Assembly (NCBI GenBank): GCA_943788675.1
Contig: CALSRE010000001.1
Coordinates: 1-49,399 of the forward strand
Source: an uncultured bacterium
GTDB taxonomy: Bacteria; Fidelibacterota; Marinisomatia; Marinisomatales; Marinisomataceae
Direction: 5' to 3'
DNA: 49,399 nucleotides
In this document: positions 1 to 7,711 of the stretch, one piece after another
Position numbering within the stretch: position 1 is the first letter of the stretch
Layout: each line of letters opens with the position of its first letter
The notes under the pieces: model-generated
What the model was told of the DNA's origin: nothing
What the model saw: the letters and a program-made list of their open reading frames with translations, nothing else
Database searches by the model: none
Position numbers and translations under genes: made by a program

Positions 1-1
1 A

Positions 2-339
2 AGTATTAGAGACAATTATATCAAGCTTGTTAAAGAAGCCATTCAAAAGGGATCTTATGTTGGTATAGCAACGCATGACGAAAACTTGATAGACAGCCTC
101 TATGTTCATGGTTGAAAGAAAATAATGTTCCTAAAAATAGGTTTGAATTTCAGGTATTACACGGTGTACCAATGCGTAAAAAACTTAAACAACTTATGGA
201 TGATGGAAATACTGTTCGAGTCTATCTTCCCTATGGAGATAATTGGTATGACTATTCTATTAGAAGGCTAAAAGAAAATCCAAAAATGGCGGGGTACATT
301 ATCAAAAACTTATTTTCCTCAATTTTTAGACTTAGATAG
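2..339 (+). pseudogene. proline dehydrogenase, C-terminal part (partial, frameshifted)
   Basis: The C-terminal end of a proline dehydrogenase (FAD-dependent oxidation of proline to pyrroline-5-carboxylate). The frame starting at base 2 reads IRDNYIKLVKEA and then GIATHDENLI, the IATHD strand of the PRODH TIM barrel. It meets TGA at 113-115. The frame starting at 112 continues as NRFEFQVLHGVP and VRVYLPYGDNWYDYSIRRL, the usual family ending. One missing base (or two extra) near 110-112 separates the halves. The protein stops right after the barrel, so it is a single-domain PRODH and not a PutA fusion. The N-terminus lies outside the window. The gene would be annotated as broken, but I suspect a sequence error. 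Confidence 0.8.
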
Positions 340-826
340 ATTTTTATATCTATAAATATATAATAAAATTATTCCTGCGCAATTTGGTATTATCACTTCC
401 GGAGCTAGACCATGAAATTCCATCAAAATGCATATCTGATAAAGGCCAAAAAATTTTCACTGGAAAGAATTCTTTCGTATGAAATGGGAAATCTAAAACA
501 ATATGGAAAGGCCATGCTAACATAGGCCAAACTAACTCTTTTTTAAATTTTGCTGCTAATTCACAATCACTAATAAAAGCTGTTAAAAAAACTGTGGGAT
601 AAATTATCCATAAAAAAGAGCCAATCTGGAAATGGCTCAAGCTGTTTTAAGCTTTCTAAGGTTGGCAATCCTCCATATTTCAAAGAACCGCTAAAAAACC
701 TTACAACAAACAGAACTCCAAACGATACCAGATCCGGCATTGCACCAAAAAAAATGGCTAACTTCCAATGTCCTCTGTATCCAAAAAGTCCACTACCCCC
801 CACAGCGCATGACTTAAAGTATCCAT
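319..826 (-). pseudogene. small multi-pass membrane protein, DUF457/YdjM-like (frameshifted as read)
   Basis: Reading across three frames gives a membrane protein of about 168 residues. It starts MDTLSHALWG, continues GLFGYRGHWKLAIFFGAMPDL, then DNLSHSF, WPFHIVLDFPFHT and FFWPLSD-like segments, and ends PNCAGIILLYIYRYKN before TGA at 319-321. The HALWG, PD, HS and HIxxDxxxHT motifs, with hydrophobic stretches between them, match the family called membrane-bound metal-dependent hydrolase (DUF457, YdjM-like). Its catalytic activity is not established. Breaks lie near 806 (G run), 585 (T run) and 410. The ATG overlaps the pepC stop as TAAATG, suggesting coupling. The 3' end overlaps the oppositely directed proline dehydrogenase by about 20 bases. 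Confidence 0.6.
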
Positions 827-2189
827 TTATTTTGCTAATGCGCCCATAGGATCCCATGGTTTTTAATGGAATTGCTTCTCCAGATTCAAAAATTTCGTTT
901 AGCTCATCTGATATATAGTCTTTATGGACAACAATCTCATAATTATACTCATCAAACCACTTATCAGTCATAATATGGTATCCTTTATTCCCGCCTTTGT
1001 CACCCCAGCTATTTTCTACTCTCCATTTTACTGCATTTTGATTCTTCATCTAAGTCAACACCAGTGAAATAGCATGGCATGCGTCATTTGGCTTTGGACC
1101 ATACTCTAGTCTTTCGGCTTTATTCATTTTAAAACCTGTATCATAAAACATTTCGTAGTCAAATAATTCTGTGTCCATCACCCCTAAATCCCTATGAAAA
1201 TGCTTTCCTACATCGCAACCGAACCACACAGGATTGTCATCCTTTGATTGATTTAATACAGGCTTCTTTCATAGTGCTGCTTTCAACATTAAGATATCTA
1301 ATTGCATTGCCCTCCTACCACATTACCTATAGTGCTCTACAGTATAAATCTTGATTATACTCTTTTATCGCTCATCGGACAATTTATCAAGCAAACATAG
1401 TCATCAAGATTTAATCCAACATGTTTCTTGATAAAAAGATTGCGGTGTTAAATTTTCAAATCTTCTAAATCTTTTTATCCTTATCTCGTGACCTGCCAAT
1501 CAAAAGTTTCTGGAGGAGTTCCTAGATGCATAGTTAGCATTTTAAAGATTTCCTCAATCATGTGATTTTTCAATTTGCTTAAATCATCATTTGAAGATCC
1601 TTCCGTAGATTTTTTACGTAAATCATGTGCGTTCTCTCTTAACTTTCTTGACAGCATCTTGTTCATTTCAGAAGACTGGCTTGAGGAAAATGATTTCCGA
1701 CATTTCAGCTTGCGGTATCACGCCATACTTCTTAATTAAGTTTGCCCACATATCCCACTGTCCGCCAGCTTCAGTTGGTGTTTGAAGTAAATGCATAATA
1801 ATTCTGCTGTCTGATTTTTCTGTCAAGCGTTGATAGAATTGACTCCAAAAAATAGTTTGCTTTTTCTAGCTTATCCCAGAATCATAAAATAGCTTTGAGA
1901 AAATTGAAAATCTTTCAAGTTGTGTTTTCTTCCTAAATAAATTCTAAAAAGATTCAATCCAGCAAAACCCCAACACCTTCCACTTGATTTTTGATTAGTA
2001 GCAGGGCATTTCTCCGGTCACAACATGAGAAAAAGAGTGATCTATCTTTCTATACTCTATCCCAATCCATTGAAAGTTCGCTAGAACTAGTTTTAATCAT
2101 TGCATTTCTTACAACTTTTGTATGTTTATCTTCTGAAACGTTGGCTCTGAGTTTGATTTAATTTGATCTGTTGATATTTTTTTTGACAT
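827..2189 (-). pseudogene. pepC: aminopeptidase C / bleomycin hydrolase, peptidase C1B (frameshifted as read)
   Basis: Cytosolic papain-fold aminopeptidase that removes N-terminal residues from peptides. Pieces in several frames line up in family order: start MSKKISTDQIKS at 2189; VVRNAM; IDHSFSHVVTGEMP; NQKSSGRCWGFAGLN with the catalytic Cys codon at 1973-1975; FSQSY; GGQWDMWANLIKKYGV; SRKLRENAHDLRK; LGTPPETFDW; MTHAMLFTGVDLDE with the catalytic His at 1079-1081; VKWRVENSWGDKGGNKGY with the catalytic Asn at 1011-1013; and the ending PLKPWDPMGALAK at 827. The span of 1363 bases fits the usual length of about 450 residues. All three catalytic residues and the conserved C-terminus remain despite at least six shifts, which argues for sequence error. 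It lies 19 bases downstream of nadK in the same direction. Confidence 0.8.
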
Positions 2190-2208
2190 TTTTTTGATTT
2201 CCTTTTTT

Positions 2209-3079
2209 TTATGACCCTCTTTTTCCCCAAATCATTTTGTTTTTGAGGGGTCTCATAGTAATTATAATCTTTGAAAAGTGATAAATTTTATAATGATGCT
2301 TAGCTTGAGATAGTCTCACCGTAGACTGACTTGTGAAGTTTGATAATATTCTGCCCGTCAACAATAAGGTTAAGATTTTTTTCAGAATCAGCATTAAACC
2401 TGAATTCAACTTCAACATCAGGTGGCAACACAAGAGGTCTCGATGTAAGAGAATGCGGTGCATATCGGTTGTTACTATAATTGAGAAAACATCTGGTTGA
2501 ACAATTGGTCCACCCTGAAGATAAAGAATATGCAGTTGACCCTGTTGGAGTGCTTATTATAATTCCATCGGACTTGTAGTCGCTTACATGTTGGTTGTCT
2601 ATAAATAATGACAAGGACGTTACTCTAAACGACGTTTCGTTTTGAACTACAAAATCATTGACAGCATAAAAAGAATTATTATTGTCTGAAATTTTAGCAG
2701 ATAAAACCAATCTATCTTGAATTTTAAATTCATTATTCTTAACTGCTTCTAATTTATCAATCAACACCTCTGGAGTAATTTGAGCTAAAAATCCCAGTCC
2801 TCCTAAATGAACACCAATTACAGGAACTGATGGATTAGAAAAAATTCTTACACCGGATATAAGAGTACCATCTCCTCCTAAACAAAGAAGGAAATCTACT
2901 TCTGGTGGATTTTGGGTAGAAAAATATGAAACATCACCATCGATGCTAATACTTTTTAGGCGATCGGCTAAATGAACATTTATATTATTTTCACTAGCCC
3001 ATTGCAAAGCGTTTTGGACTAACGCAGGAACTTTTTCTTTTTCTGCATTAGCCCATATAGCAAAACTCTTGACTTGCAT
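2209..3079 (-). CDS. nadK: NAD kinase (3' third frameshifted as read)
   Basis: Phosphorylates NAD to NADP in the cytosol. Residues 1-190 read cleanly and contain LCLGGDGTLI (the GGDG ATP/NAD-binding motif), GVHLGGLGFLAQ, the region before DGIIISTPTGSTAYSLS, and the NDFVV loop. After that the frame breaks: the expected GGPIVQPDVFSIIVT and PxCPHSLTSRPLVLP lie in different frames. An extra G near 2513 and two extra A's near 2459-2470 (minus-strand sense) restore them. The ending LKNKMIWGKRGS sits in another frame and stops at 2209. The uninterrupted open frame as written ends at 2300. With corrections the protein would be about 288 residues, normal for the family. The essential role and perfect motifs suggest sequence error. 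Confidence 0.85.
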
Positions 3080-3084
3080 TTTAA

Positions 3085-3180
3085 TTATTTATTTTTTTTC
3101 TTATGTCTATCTGCTCTTAAACGTTTTTTACGTTTATGAGTATTCATTTTTCTTTTTTTTCTTTTTTTACCGCAAGGCAT
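3085..3180 (-). CDS. 31-residue basic protein, AURKAIP1/COX24 (mS38/bS22-like) type
   Basis: A very short open frame reading MPCGKKRKKRKMNTHKRKK followed by RLRADRHKKKNK. More than half of the residues are Lys or Arg. It matches the pattern of the tiny COX24-domain proteins (MPCGKKRKRHKMATHKRKK type) found in Bacteroidetes and relatives, which are homologous to mitochondrial mS38 and mycobacterial bS22 of the small ribosomal subunit. An AGGAG-like sequence lies before the ATG (GGAGCAATAA ATG). It sits 10 bases after the HU gene and 5 bases before nadK, so it is in the same transcript. The ribosomal role is inferred from homologues. Confidence 0.8.
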   Translation of the reverse strand: MPCGKKRKKRKMNTHKRKKRLRADRHKKKNK

Positions 3181-3190
3181 TTATTGCTCC

Positions 3191-3481
3191 TTAATATTCG
3201 ATTAATTTTTCATTTACTGTTTTCTTCATAAACTTTGATGGCTTAAAAACTGGTACATATCTCTCAGGCAAGAAAATTGGATCTCCAGTCTTAGGATTTC
3301 TTGCCTTTTTAGGCAGTCTATGCTTAACACTGAATGTACCAAATCCTCGCAATTCTATTTTATCATTACTACTTAATGCTTTAATTATTTCACTAAAAGA
3401 CTCATTAAGTACAGCTTCCACCTCTACCTTCGTAAGCCCAGTAGCGCTTGCTACATTGTCTACTATATCTTGCTTAATCAT
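3191..3481 (-). CDS. hup: HU/IHF-family nucleoid DNA-binding protein
   Basis: A 96-residue histone-like protein that bends and compacts DNA as a dimer. The N-terminal helices (MIKQDIVDNVASATGLTKVEVEAVL) are followed by the signature GFGTFSVKHR and the DNA-intercalating arm with ARNPKTGD and the family proline. The C-terminal FKPSKFMKKTVNEKL is typical. The ATG overlaps the stop of mltD by four bases, so translation is probably coupled. The sequence does not show whether it acts as a general HU or a specific IHF subunit. Its position in a housekeeping run favours HU. Confidence 0.93.
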   Translation of the reverse strand: MIKQDIVDNVASATGLTKVEVEAVLNESFSEIIKALSSNDKIELRGFGTFSVKHRLPKKARNPKTGDPIFLPERYVPVFKPSKFMKKTVNEKLIEY

Positions 3482-5223
3482 TCAAAATAAATTGTTAGTT
3501 TTTGACCAGGATAAATTGTAGAAGATTTCATACTATTCCAACTTTTAATTTTTGCTACAGTAGTGCTATTTTTCTTAGCAATCTTGCCCAAACTATCACC
3601 GGTCTTGACAATATAAACATTTTTCTTTGGACTATCCTTAACTGGTTGTCCTTTTACAAATAAAGATAATTTTTGACCAGGGTAAATAACAGATTTTGAT
3701 CCCATATTATTCCATTTTCTAATTTCACTAGCTCTAGTATTAAACTCTTCAGCTATATGTCCGAGTGTATCACCAGTTTTAACAGAATATATAATTTTTT
3801 CAGGATAATTCGAATAAAGTCCACCTTTAACTGGAATCTTTAACCTTTGACCGATTGAAAGCTTATTAATATTAGAAATATTATTTATTGTCTGTAAATC
3901 AGCAACTAATACTCGATATTTAGAAGCAATAGAAATTAAATTCTCACCTTTTTGAACTCTATGCTCTACTTTTTGAAAAGCAAACTTTCTATCCTCTGGA
4001 ATTTCACTAAATTTTTTATAAAAAATATCTTTTTTACCATCTGGAATATTTAATGAATATGGGCCATTATTTGGTGTTGCAGGTTGTCTCAGTTCAGGAT
4101 TTAACCTCTTTATTGTACTAAGTTTAGTTCCTGCAGCTTTAGCTATAACTGTCAAATCTGCGCTCTTTTCAATTTGGACTACATCATACTTAAGAGGATT
4201 TGATCTGGGAATTTTAAAACCATATTTTTCAGGATTTTTTACAATTATTGCTGCAGATAAATAATAAGGTATATAATTCTTTGTTTCTTGTGGTAATGAA
4301 TATAGTTGCCAATAATCAGATGTTTCATGAAGCTTTAATGCGCGATTCAGTCTACCCCACCCTCCATTGTATGCAGCTAAAACTAAATACCAATCATCAA
4401 ATTCTTTATAAAGATCTTTAAAGTATTTTGCTGCAGCATGCGTAGATTTTATTGGATCTTGTCTTTCGTCTATATACCAATTTCTATTTAAACCATATTC
4501 CTTACCAGTAGAATACATAAATTGCCATAATCCAACAGCCTGAGCTCTAGATACAGCTTTAGGGTCTAAACCTGCCTCTATCATCGAAACAACAATTAAT
4601 TCCTCAGGTAAATCATATTCGTCTAATATGGGTAAAATAATATCTTTATACTGAACATACCTTTTTAACCAAACATTAAATCCTTTTCTTCCCTTGCCTT
4701 GGAAATATCTAATATAGCTTTCTACCTGTGAATTTGAGACAAGAGGGATATGGCCTTCTCTATCATCAATAATTGTAAACTTTGTTAATCCCATCTCAAC
4801 AGACTCATTTTCTGAAGTATATTCTTCGATATCTCGTTTTATTAGATCTGCTGTAAGAAATTGAGTTGAACTATTTATGGTATTTAGTCTAGTTGTATAG
4901 ATCTTAACAAAATCAGTTTGAAATTTTTCAAATTCAATTTTATCCAACTCTTCTCTGACGCCTAGTTGTTCAACATCTGACATAAGGTCAAAAACTTTTT
5001 TAATATTATATACTACTTCTACTGTATCCAAATTGACATCTGCAATTATAGCATCTGATAAAAACTGTTTAGCTTCGTCAAGTATGGATGTTATACGGTT
5101 TGATGTTCCAAGGAAAGAAATATCATCAGTATTCATAAATGGTTTTTTTGGCTTTTCTGAAAGATTTTGTCCAAAGGCAGCTGAGAATAATGCTAAGGCA
5201 ACTATTATATATTTTTTTGTCAT
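3478..5223 (-). CDS. mltD: membrane-bound lytic murein transglycosylase D with three LysM repeats
   Basis: A 581-residue periplasmic peptidoglycan-cleaving enzyme. A signal peptide covers residues 1-18 (MTKKYIIVALALFSAAFG). No lipobox cysteine is seen, so it is probably secreted rather than lipidated. The SLT domain spans about 190-330 and contains SMIEAGLDP with the catalytic Glu216, AVGLWQFM, DERQDP and LAAYNGGWGRLNRA. The Glu is followed by Ala where many homologues have Ser. Three LysM peptidoglycan-binding repeats follow at about 425-470, 480-525 and 538-581, two of them starting VKTGD. It sits between rfaE2 and HU in the same direction and overlaps HU by four bases. Confidence 0.93.
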   Translation of the reverse strand: MTKKYIIVALALFSAAFGQNLSEKPKKPFMNTDDISFLGTSNRITSILDEAKQFLSDAIIADVNLDTVEVVYNIKKVFDLMSDVEQLGVREELDKIEFEKFQTDFVKIYTTRLNTINSSTQFLTADLIKRDIEEYTSENESVEMGLTKFTIIDDREGHIPLVSNSQVESYIRYFQGKGRKGFNVWLKRYVQYKDIILPILDEYDLPEELIVVSMIEAGLDPKAVSRAQAVGLWQFMYSTGKEYGLNRNWYIDERQDPIKSTHAAAKYFKDLYKEFDDWYLVLAAYNGGWGRLNRALKLHETSDYWQLYSLPQETKNYIPYYLSAAIIVKNPEKYGFKIPRSNPLKYDVVQIEKSADLTVIAKAAGTKLSTIKRLNPELRQPATPNNGPYSLNIPDGKKDIFYKKFSEIPEDRKFAFQKVEHRVQKGENLISIASKYRVLVADLQTINNISNINKLSIGQRLKIPVKGGLYSNYPEKIIYSVKTGDTLGHIAEEFNTRASEIRKWNNMGSKSVIYPGQKLSLFVKGQPVKDSPKKNVYIVKTGDSLGKIAKKNSTTVAKIKSWNSMKSSTIYPGQKLTIYFE

Positions 5224-5257
5224 AAAGTCGTGAAATTATTTGTAATAACTCTGATAA

Positions 5258-5725
5258 TCAAGTTAGGGTTTTTATTTTACTTATATAGCTAGAGCTACTG
5301 TAGCCTTCATGAAATTGTAAAACTTTTACATTTCCTCCGTTTTTAATTACGGTATTTGAGCCTACAATATCCTCAATTTTATAATCACCACCTTTCACAA
5401 GAATATCTGGCAGTATTTCTTGTATCAAATTTTTGGGAGTTTGTTCCTCAAATACTAAAACCATATCGACTGATGTGAGCGCCATTAACAATTTAGCTCT
5501 ATCTTCAAAAATATTAATAGGTCTGTTTTCACCCTTAAGATTCTTGACTGATTTATCTGAGTTTAATCCAACAATTAAATAATCTCCTAACTCCTTTGCT
5601 TTCGATAAGTATCGGATATGACCTACATGTAATAAATCAAAACACCCATTAGTGAAAACTATTTTTTTTGCTTCATTTTTTAACAAATTAATATGTTCTA
5701 AATTATGTGTAATTGAATATTTCAT
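5258..5725 (-). CDS. rfaE2: D-glycero-beta-D-manno-heptose 1-phosphate adenylyltransferase
   Basis: A 155-residue nucleotidyltransferase that makes ADP-heptose for the lipopolysaccharide inner core. VFTNGCFDLLHVGHIRYL contains the HxGH motif for ATP binding, and LIVGLNSDKSVKNLKG followed by NRPI is the usual substrate loop. It corresponds to the C-terminal domain of E. coli HldE; the kinase domain is absent and must be encoded elsewhere. The gene begins one base after the plsC stop. Together with kdsD at 26827 it shows that this organism makes a heptose- and Kdo-containing outer membrane. The related glycerol-3-phosphate cytidylyltransferase is a less likely alternative. Confidence 0.88.
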   Translation of the reverse strand: MKYSITHNLEHINLLKNEAKKIVFTNGCFDLLHVGHIRYLSKAKELGDYLIVGLNSDKSVKNLKGENRPINIFEDRAKLLMALTSVDMVLVFEEQTPKNLIQEILPDILVKGGDYKIEDIVGSNTVIKNGGNVKVLQFHEGYSSSSYISKIKTLT

Positions 5726-5726
5726 A

Positions 5727-6428
5727 TTAAGCTCTCATCATTTTATCAATACTGTTTTTAATTAAATTTGTTAAATCATCTCTGTCACTATAAGTAAAAT
5801 TTTCTGGATTGATAGGTTTGCCAAATTCAATAATAATTTCACTTCTAGAGAAATCAAATAATCTTTTTTTTGCCCATTTAAAACTTCCCGATATAGCTAC
5901 TGGTACAATTGGTATTTTTGTATTTATACTTAACACGCTAGCTCCTTTTTTGAACTCTTTCAACTTTCCATCTTCTGTGCGAGTTCCTTCTGGAAAGACT
6001 CCAATAGACCTTGGGATTTTTTTAATTTCTCTGGTAAAATTATTCATTGATTCTATTGCATTCTTATTATTTTGTCGATCAACAAATATAAATCCGGCTT
6101 TATCTAAGATGGATTTAAAAATAGGGATTTTGCTTAATTCTTTTTTTGCAATAAATACCGTATATCTGTTAGTTGCAATTAATAATAAAGGTATATCAAT
6201 GAGTGAGGCATGGTTAGCTGAGAATATATAGTTCCCATGACTGGACAAATTATTTTTACCTTTGACAGTAAGTTTAACATTGAGTATTAAAGATAAAGTC
6301 TTTCCCCAAATTAGTCCAAAAAACTTAAAAAAATTCTTTCTTCTAGAAATTGAAATTACAATGAACGAACTAAACCCAAAAAGAAATGTCCAAAAAATTA
6401 GATTTAAATAAATCCATATTAAGCGCAA
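5727..6428 (-). CDS. plsC: 1-acyl-sn-glycerol-3-phosphate acyltransferase
   Basis: A 233-residue membrane enzyme that acylates lysophosphatidic acid to phosphatidic acid in phospholipid synthesis. An N-terminal hydrophobic segment (residues 1-27) is followed by the acyltransferase motifs: NHASLID (HX4D catalytic motif), FVDRQ, and VFPEGTRTEDG (the EGTR phosphate-binding motif). Motif IV appears as IPIVPVAISGS. The start codon lies directly against the serS stop, so the two are translated in tandem. Confidence 0.92.
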   Translation of the reverse strand: MRLIWIYLNLIFWTFLFGFSSFIVISISRRKNFFKFFGLIWGKTLSLILNVKLTVKGKNNLSSHGNYIFSANHASLIDIPLLLIATNRYTVFIAKKELSKIPIFKSILDKAGFIFVDRQNNKNAIESMNNFTREIKKIPRSIGVFPEGTRTEDGKLKEFKKGASVLSINTKIPIVPVAISGSFKWAKKRLFDFSRSEIIIEFGKPINPENFTYSDRDDLTNLIKNSIDKMMRA

Positions 6429-7694
6429 TTATTTTATCTCCGATTTACCCATATAAGGCTGAAGACAATCAGGTATACTTATAGTGCCATCTTCATTTTG
6501 ATGAGTCTCTATAAAAGCAGCAAAAATTCTTGGAGTTGCTAATCCCGAACCATTTAATGTATGCAGAAAATCAAGCTTTCCTTCATTATTTTTAAATCTG
6601 ATATTTCCTCTTCTCGATTGAAAGTCTTCAAAATTACTACACGATGATACTTCAAGCCATTTTTTCTCACCTGGAGCCCAAACCTCTAAATCAAAACACT
6701 TAGCTGCTGCAAAACTTAAATCTCCTGTACATAATTCAATTATTCGGTAATCAAGTTCTAACAAACCAAGTATATTCGTTGCTTGCTTAACTAATAATTT
6801 TAATTCCTTATAAGAATTTTCAGGTTCAACAAATTTTACTAATTCAACTTTATTAAATTGATGCACTCTTAAAAGCCCTCTAGTATCTTTTCCATATGAA
6901 CCTGCTTCTCTTCTAAAGCAACTTGAATACCCAAGATAATATTTTGGTAAATCCTTCACTTTTAGGATATCATCCTTGTGAATATTTGTTAAAGGTACTT
7001 CAGCAGTTGGAATTAAAAACAAATCATCTTTTTCAATATGGTACATATCTTCTGAAAATTTAGGTAACTGACCTGTTGTAACAGCAGATTCTGGTTTTAC
7101 TAAGTATGGAGTAAAGAATTCAGTATAGTTAAAGTTTTTTAGATGATAATCTATCATAAAGTTAATTAGAGCTCTTTCTAAAAGAGCGCCATCTCCCTTA
7201 TAAAGAGGAAAACCACTGCCAGACATTTTAGCTGCAACCTCAAAATCAAGAATATCCAATTGTTTACCAAGTTCAATGTGGTCTTTTATTTCGAAGTTAA
7301 AATCTTTTTTGACTCCTTTTTCAGAAACTACAATATTGTCTTTTTCAGATAATCCATCGGGAGAAGTTTCATGGGGAGTATTAGGTATTTCTAATAAGGC
7401 ATTTTTTAAATTAGATGATAGACTTCTTTGCTCTTTTTCTAAATCTTTTATTTTATCAGACAACACCTTCAGGTCCTTAAAGACTAACTCTGTAGATTCT
7501 CCTTTTGATTTTAAAATACCAACTTCTTTAGATTTGCTATTTTGCTCCGCTTGAAGATTATTTAGCTCAGTTGTTAAGGATTTTAAATCATTATCTAAGC
7601 TTAATATATGATTAATAGATAAATTTTTATCTTTTCTAACAAGGGACTGCGTTACCTCATTACTATTATTTCTAATTTTTTTTATATCTAACAT
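6429..7694 (-). CDS. serS: seryl-tRNA synthetase
   Basis: A 421-residue class II aminoacyl-tRNA synthetase. Residues 1-105 form the long antiparallel coiled coil that grips tRNA-Ser. The catalytic domain has motif 2 (SSCFRREAGSYGKDTRGLLRVHQF), the LIPTAEVPLTN strand, and motif 3 with NGSGLATPRIFAAFIETHQ. The length is typical. It lies between an orphan anchored protein and plsC. Confidence 0.97.
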   Translation of the reverse strand: MLDIKKIRNNSNEVTQSLVRKDKNLSINHILSLDNDLKSLTTELNNLQAEQNSKSKEVGILKSKGESTELVFKDLKVLSDKIKDLEKEQRSLSSNLKNALLEIPNTPHETSPDGLSEKDNIVVSEKGVKKDFNFEIKDHIELGKQLDILDFEVAAKMSGSGFPLYKGDGALLERALINFMIDYHLKNFNYTEFFTPYLVKPESAVTTGQLPKFSEDMYHIEKDDLFLIPTAEVPLTNIHKDDILKVKDLPKYYLGYSSCFRREAGSYGKDTRGLLRVHQFNKVELVKFVEPENSYKELKLLVKQATNILGLLELDYRIIELCTGDLSFAAAKCFDLEVWAPGEKKWLEVSSCSNFEDFQSRRGNIRFKNNEGKLDFLHTLNGSGLATPRIFAAFIETHQNEDGTISIPDCLQPYMGKSEIK

Positions 7695-7711
7695 TCAATT
7701 AATTTACTCAA

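Larger units (their letters stand above)
1..2520. other. indel-dense left end of the sequence
   Basis: Four adjacent genes in this stretch can be read only by hopping between frames, whereas almost every gene to the right of about 2520 is a clean open frame. Many breaks are repaired by deleting one base, often next to a short homopolymer: an A near 852, an A near 1085, an A near 1700 and a G in the CCC run at 2513-2515. A few need a base added instead. Key motifs stay conserved on both sides of each break. The pattern fits an unpolished, low-coverage contig end (insertion-rich single-read sequence) better than natural decay of four neighbours, one of which is an essential NAD kinase. Confidence 0.75.

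Noticed and set aside
350-640. 96-residue minus-strand open frame
   Set aside because: It is the 3' part of the DUF457-like protein read after a frame break, not a separate gene.
570-1049. 159-residue minus-strand open frame
   Set aside because: It is a chimera: its first half is the end of PepC and its second half the middle of the DUF457-like protein, joined by frameshifts.
1481-1666. 61-residue minus-strand open frame
   Set aside because: It is an internal piece of PepC (SRKLREN ... GTPPETFDW).
2209-2463. 84-residue minus-strand open frame
   Set aside because: Its beginning is an alternative frame of nadK and its end is the true nadK C-terminus; it is not an independent gene.
5809-6231. 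140-residue plus-strand open frame opposite plsC
   Set aside because: It is antisense to clear PlsC motifs; no ribosome-binding site or family signal.
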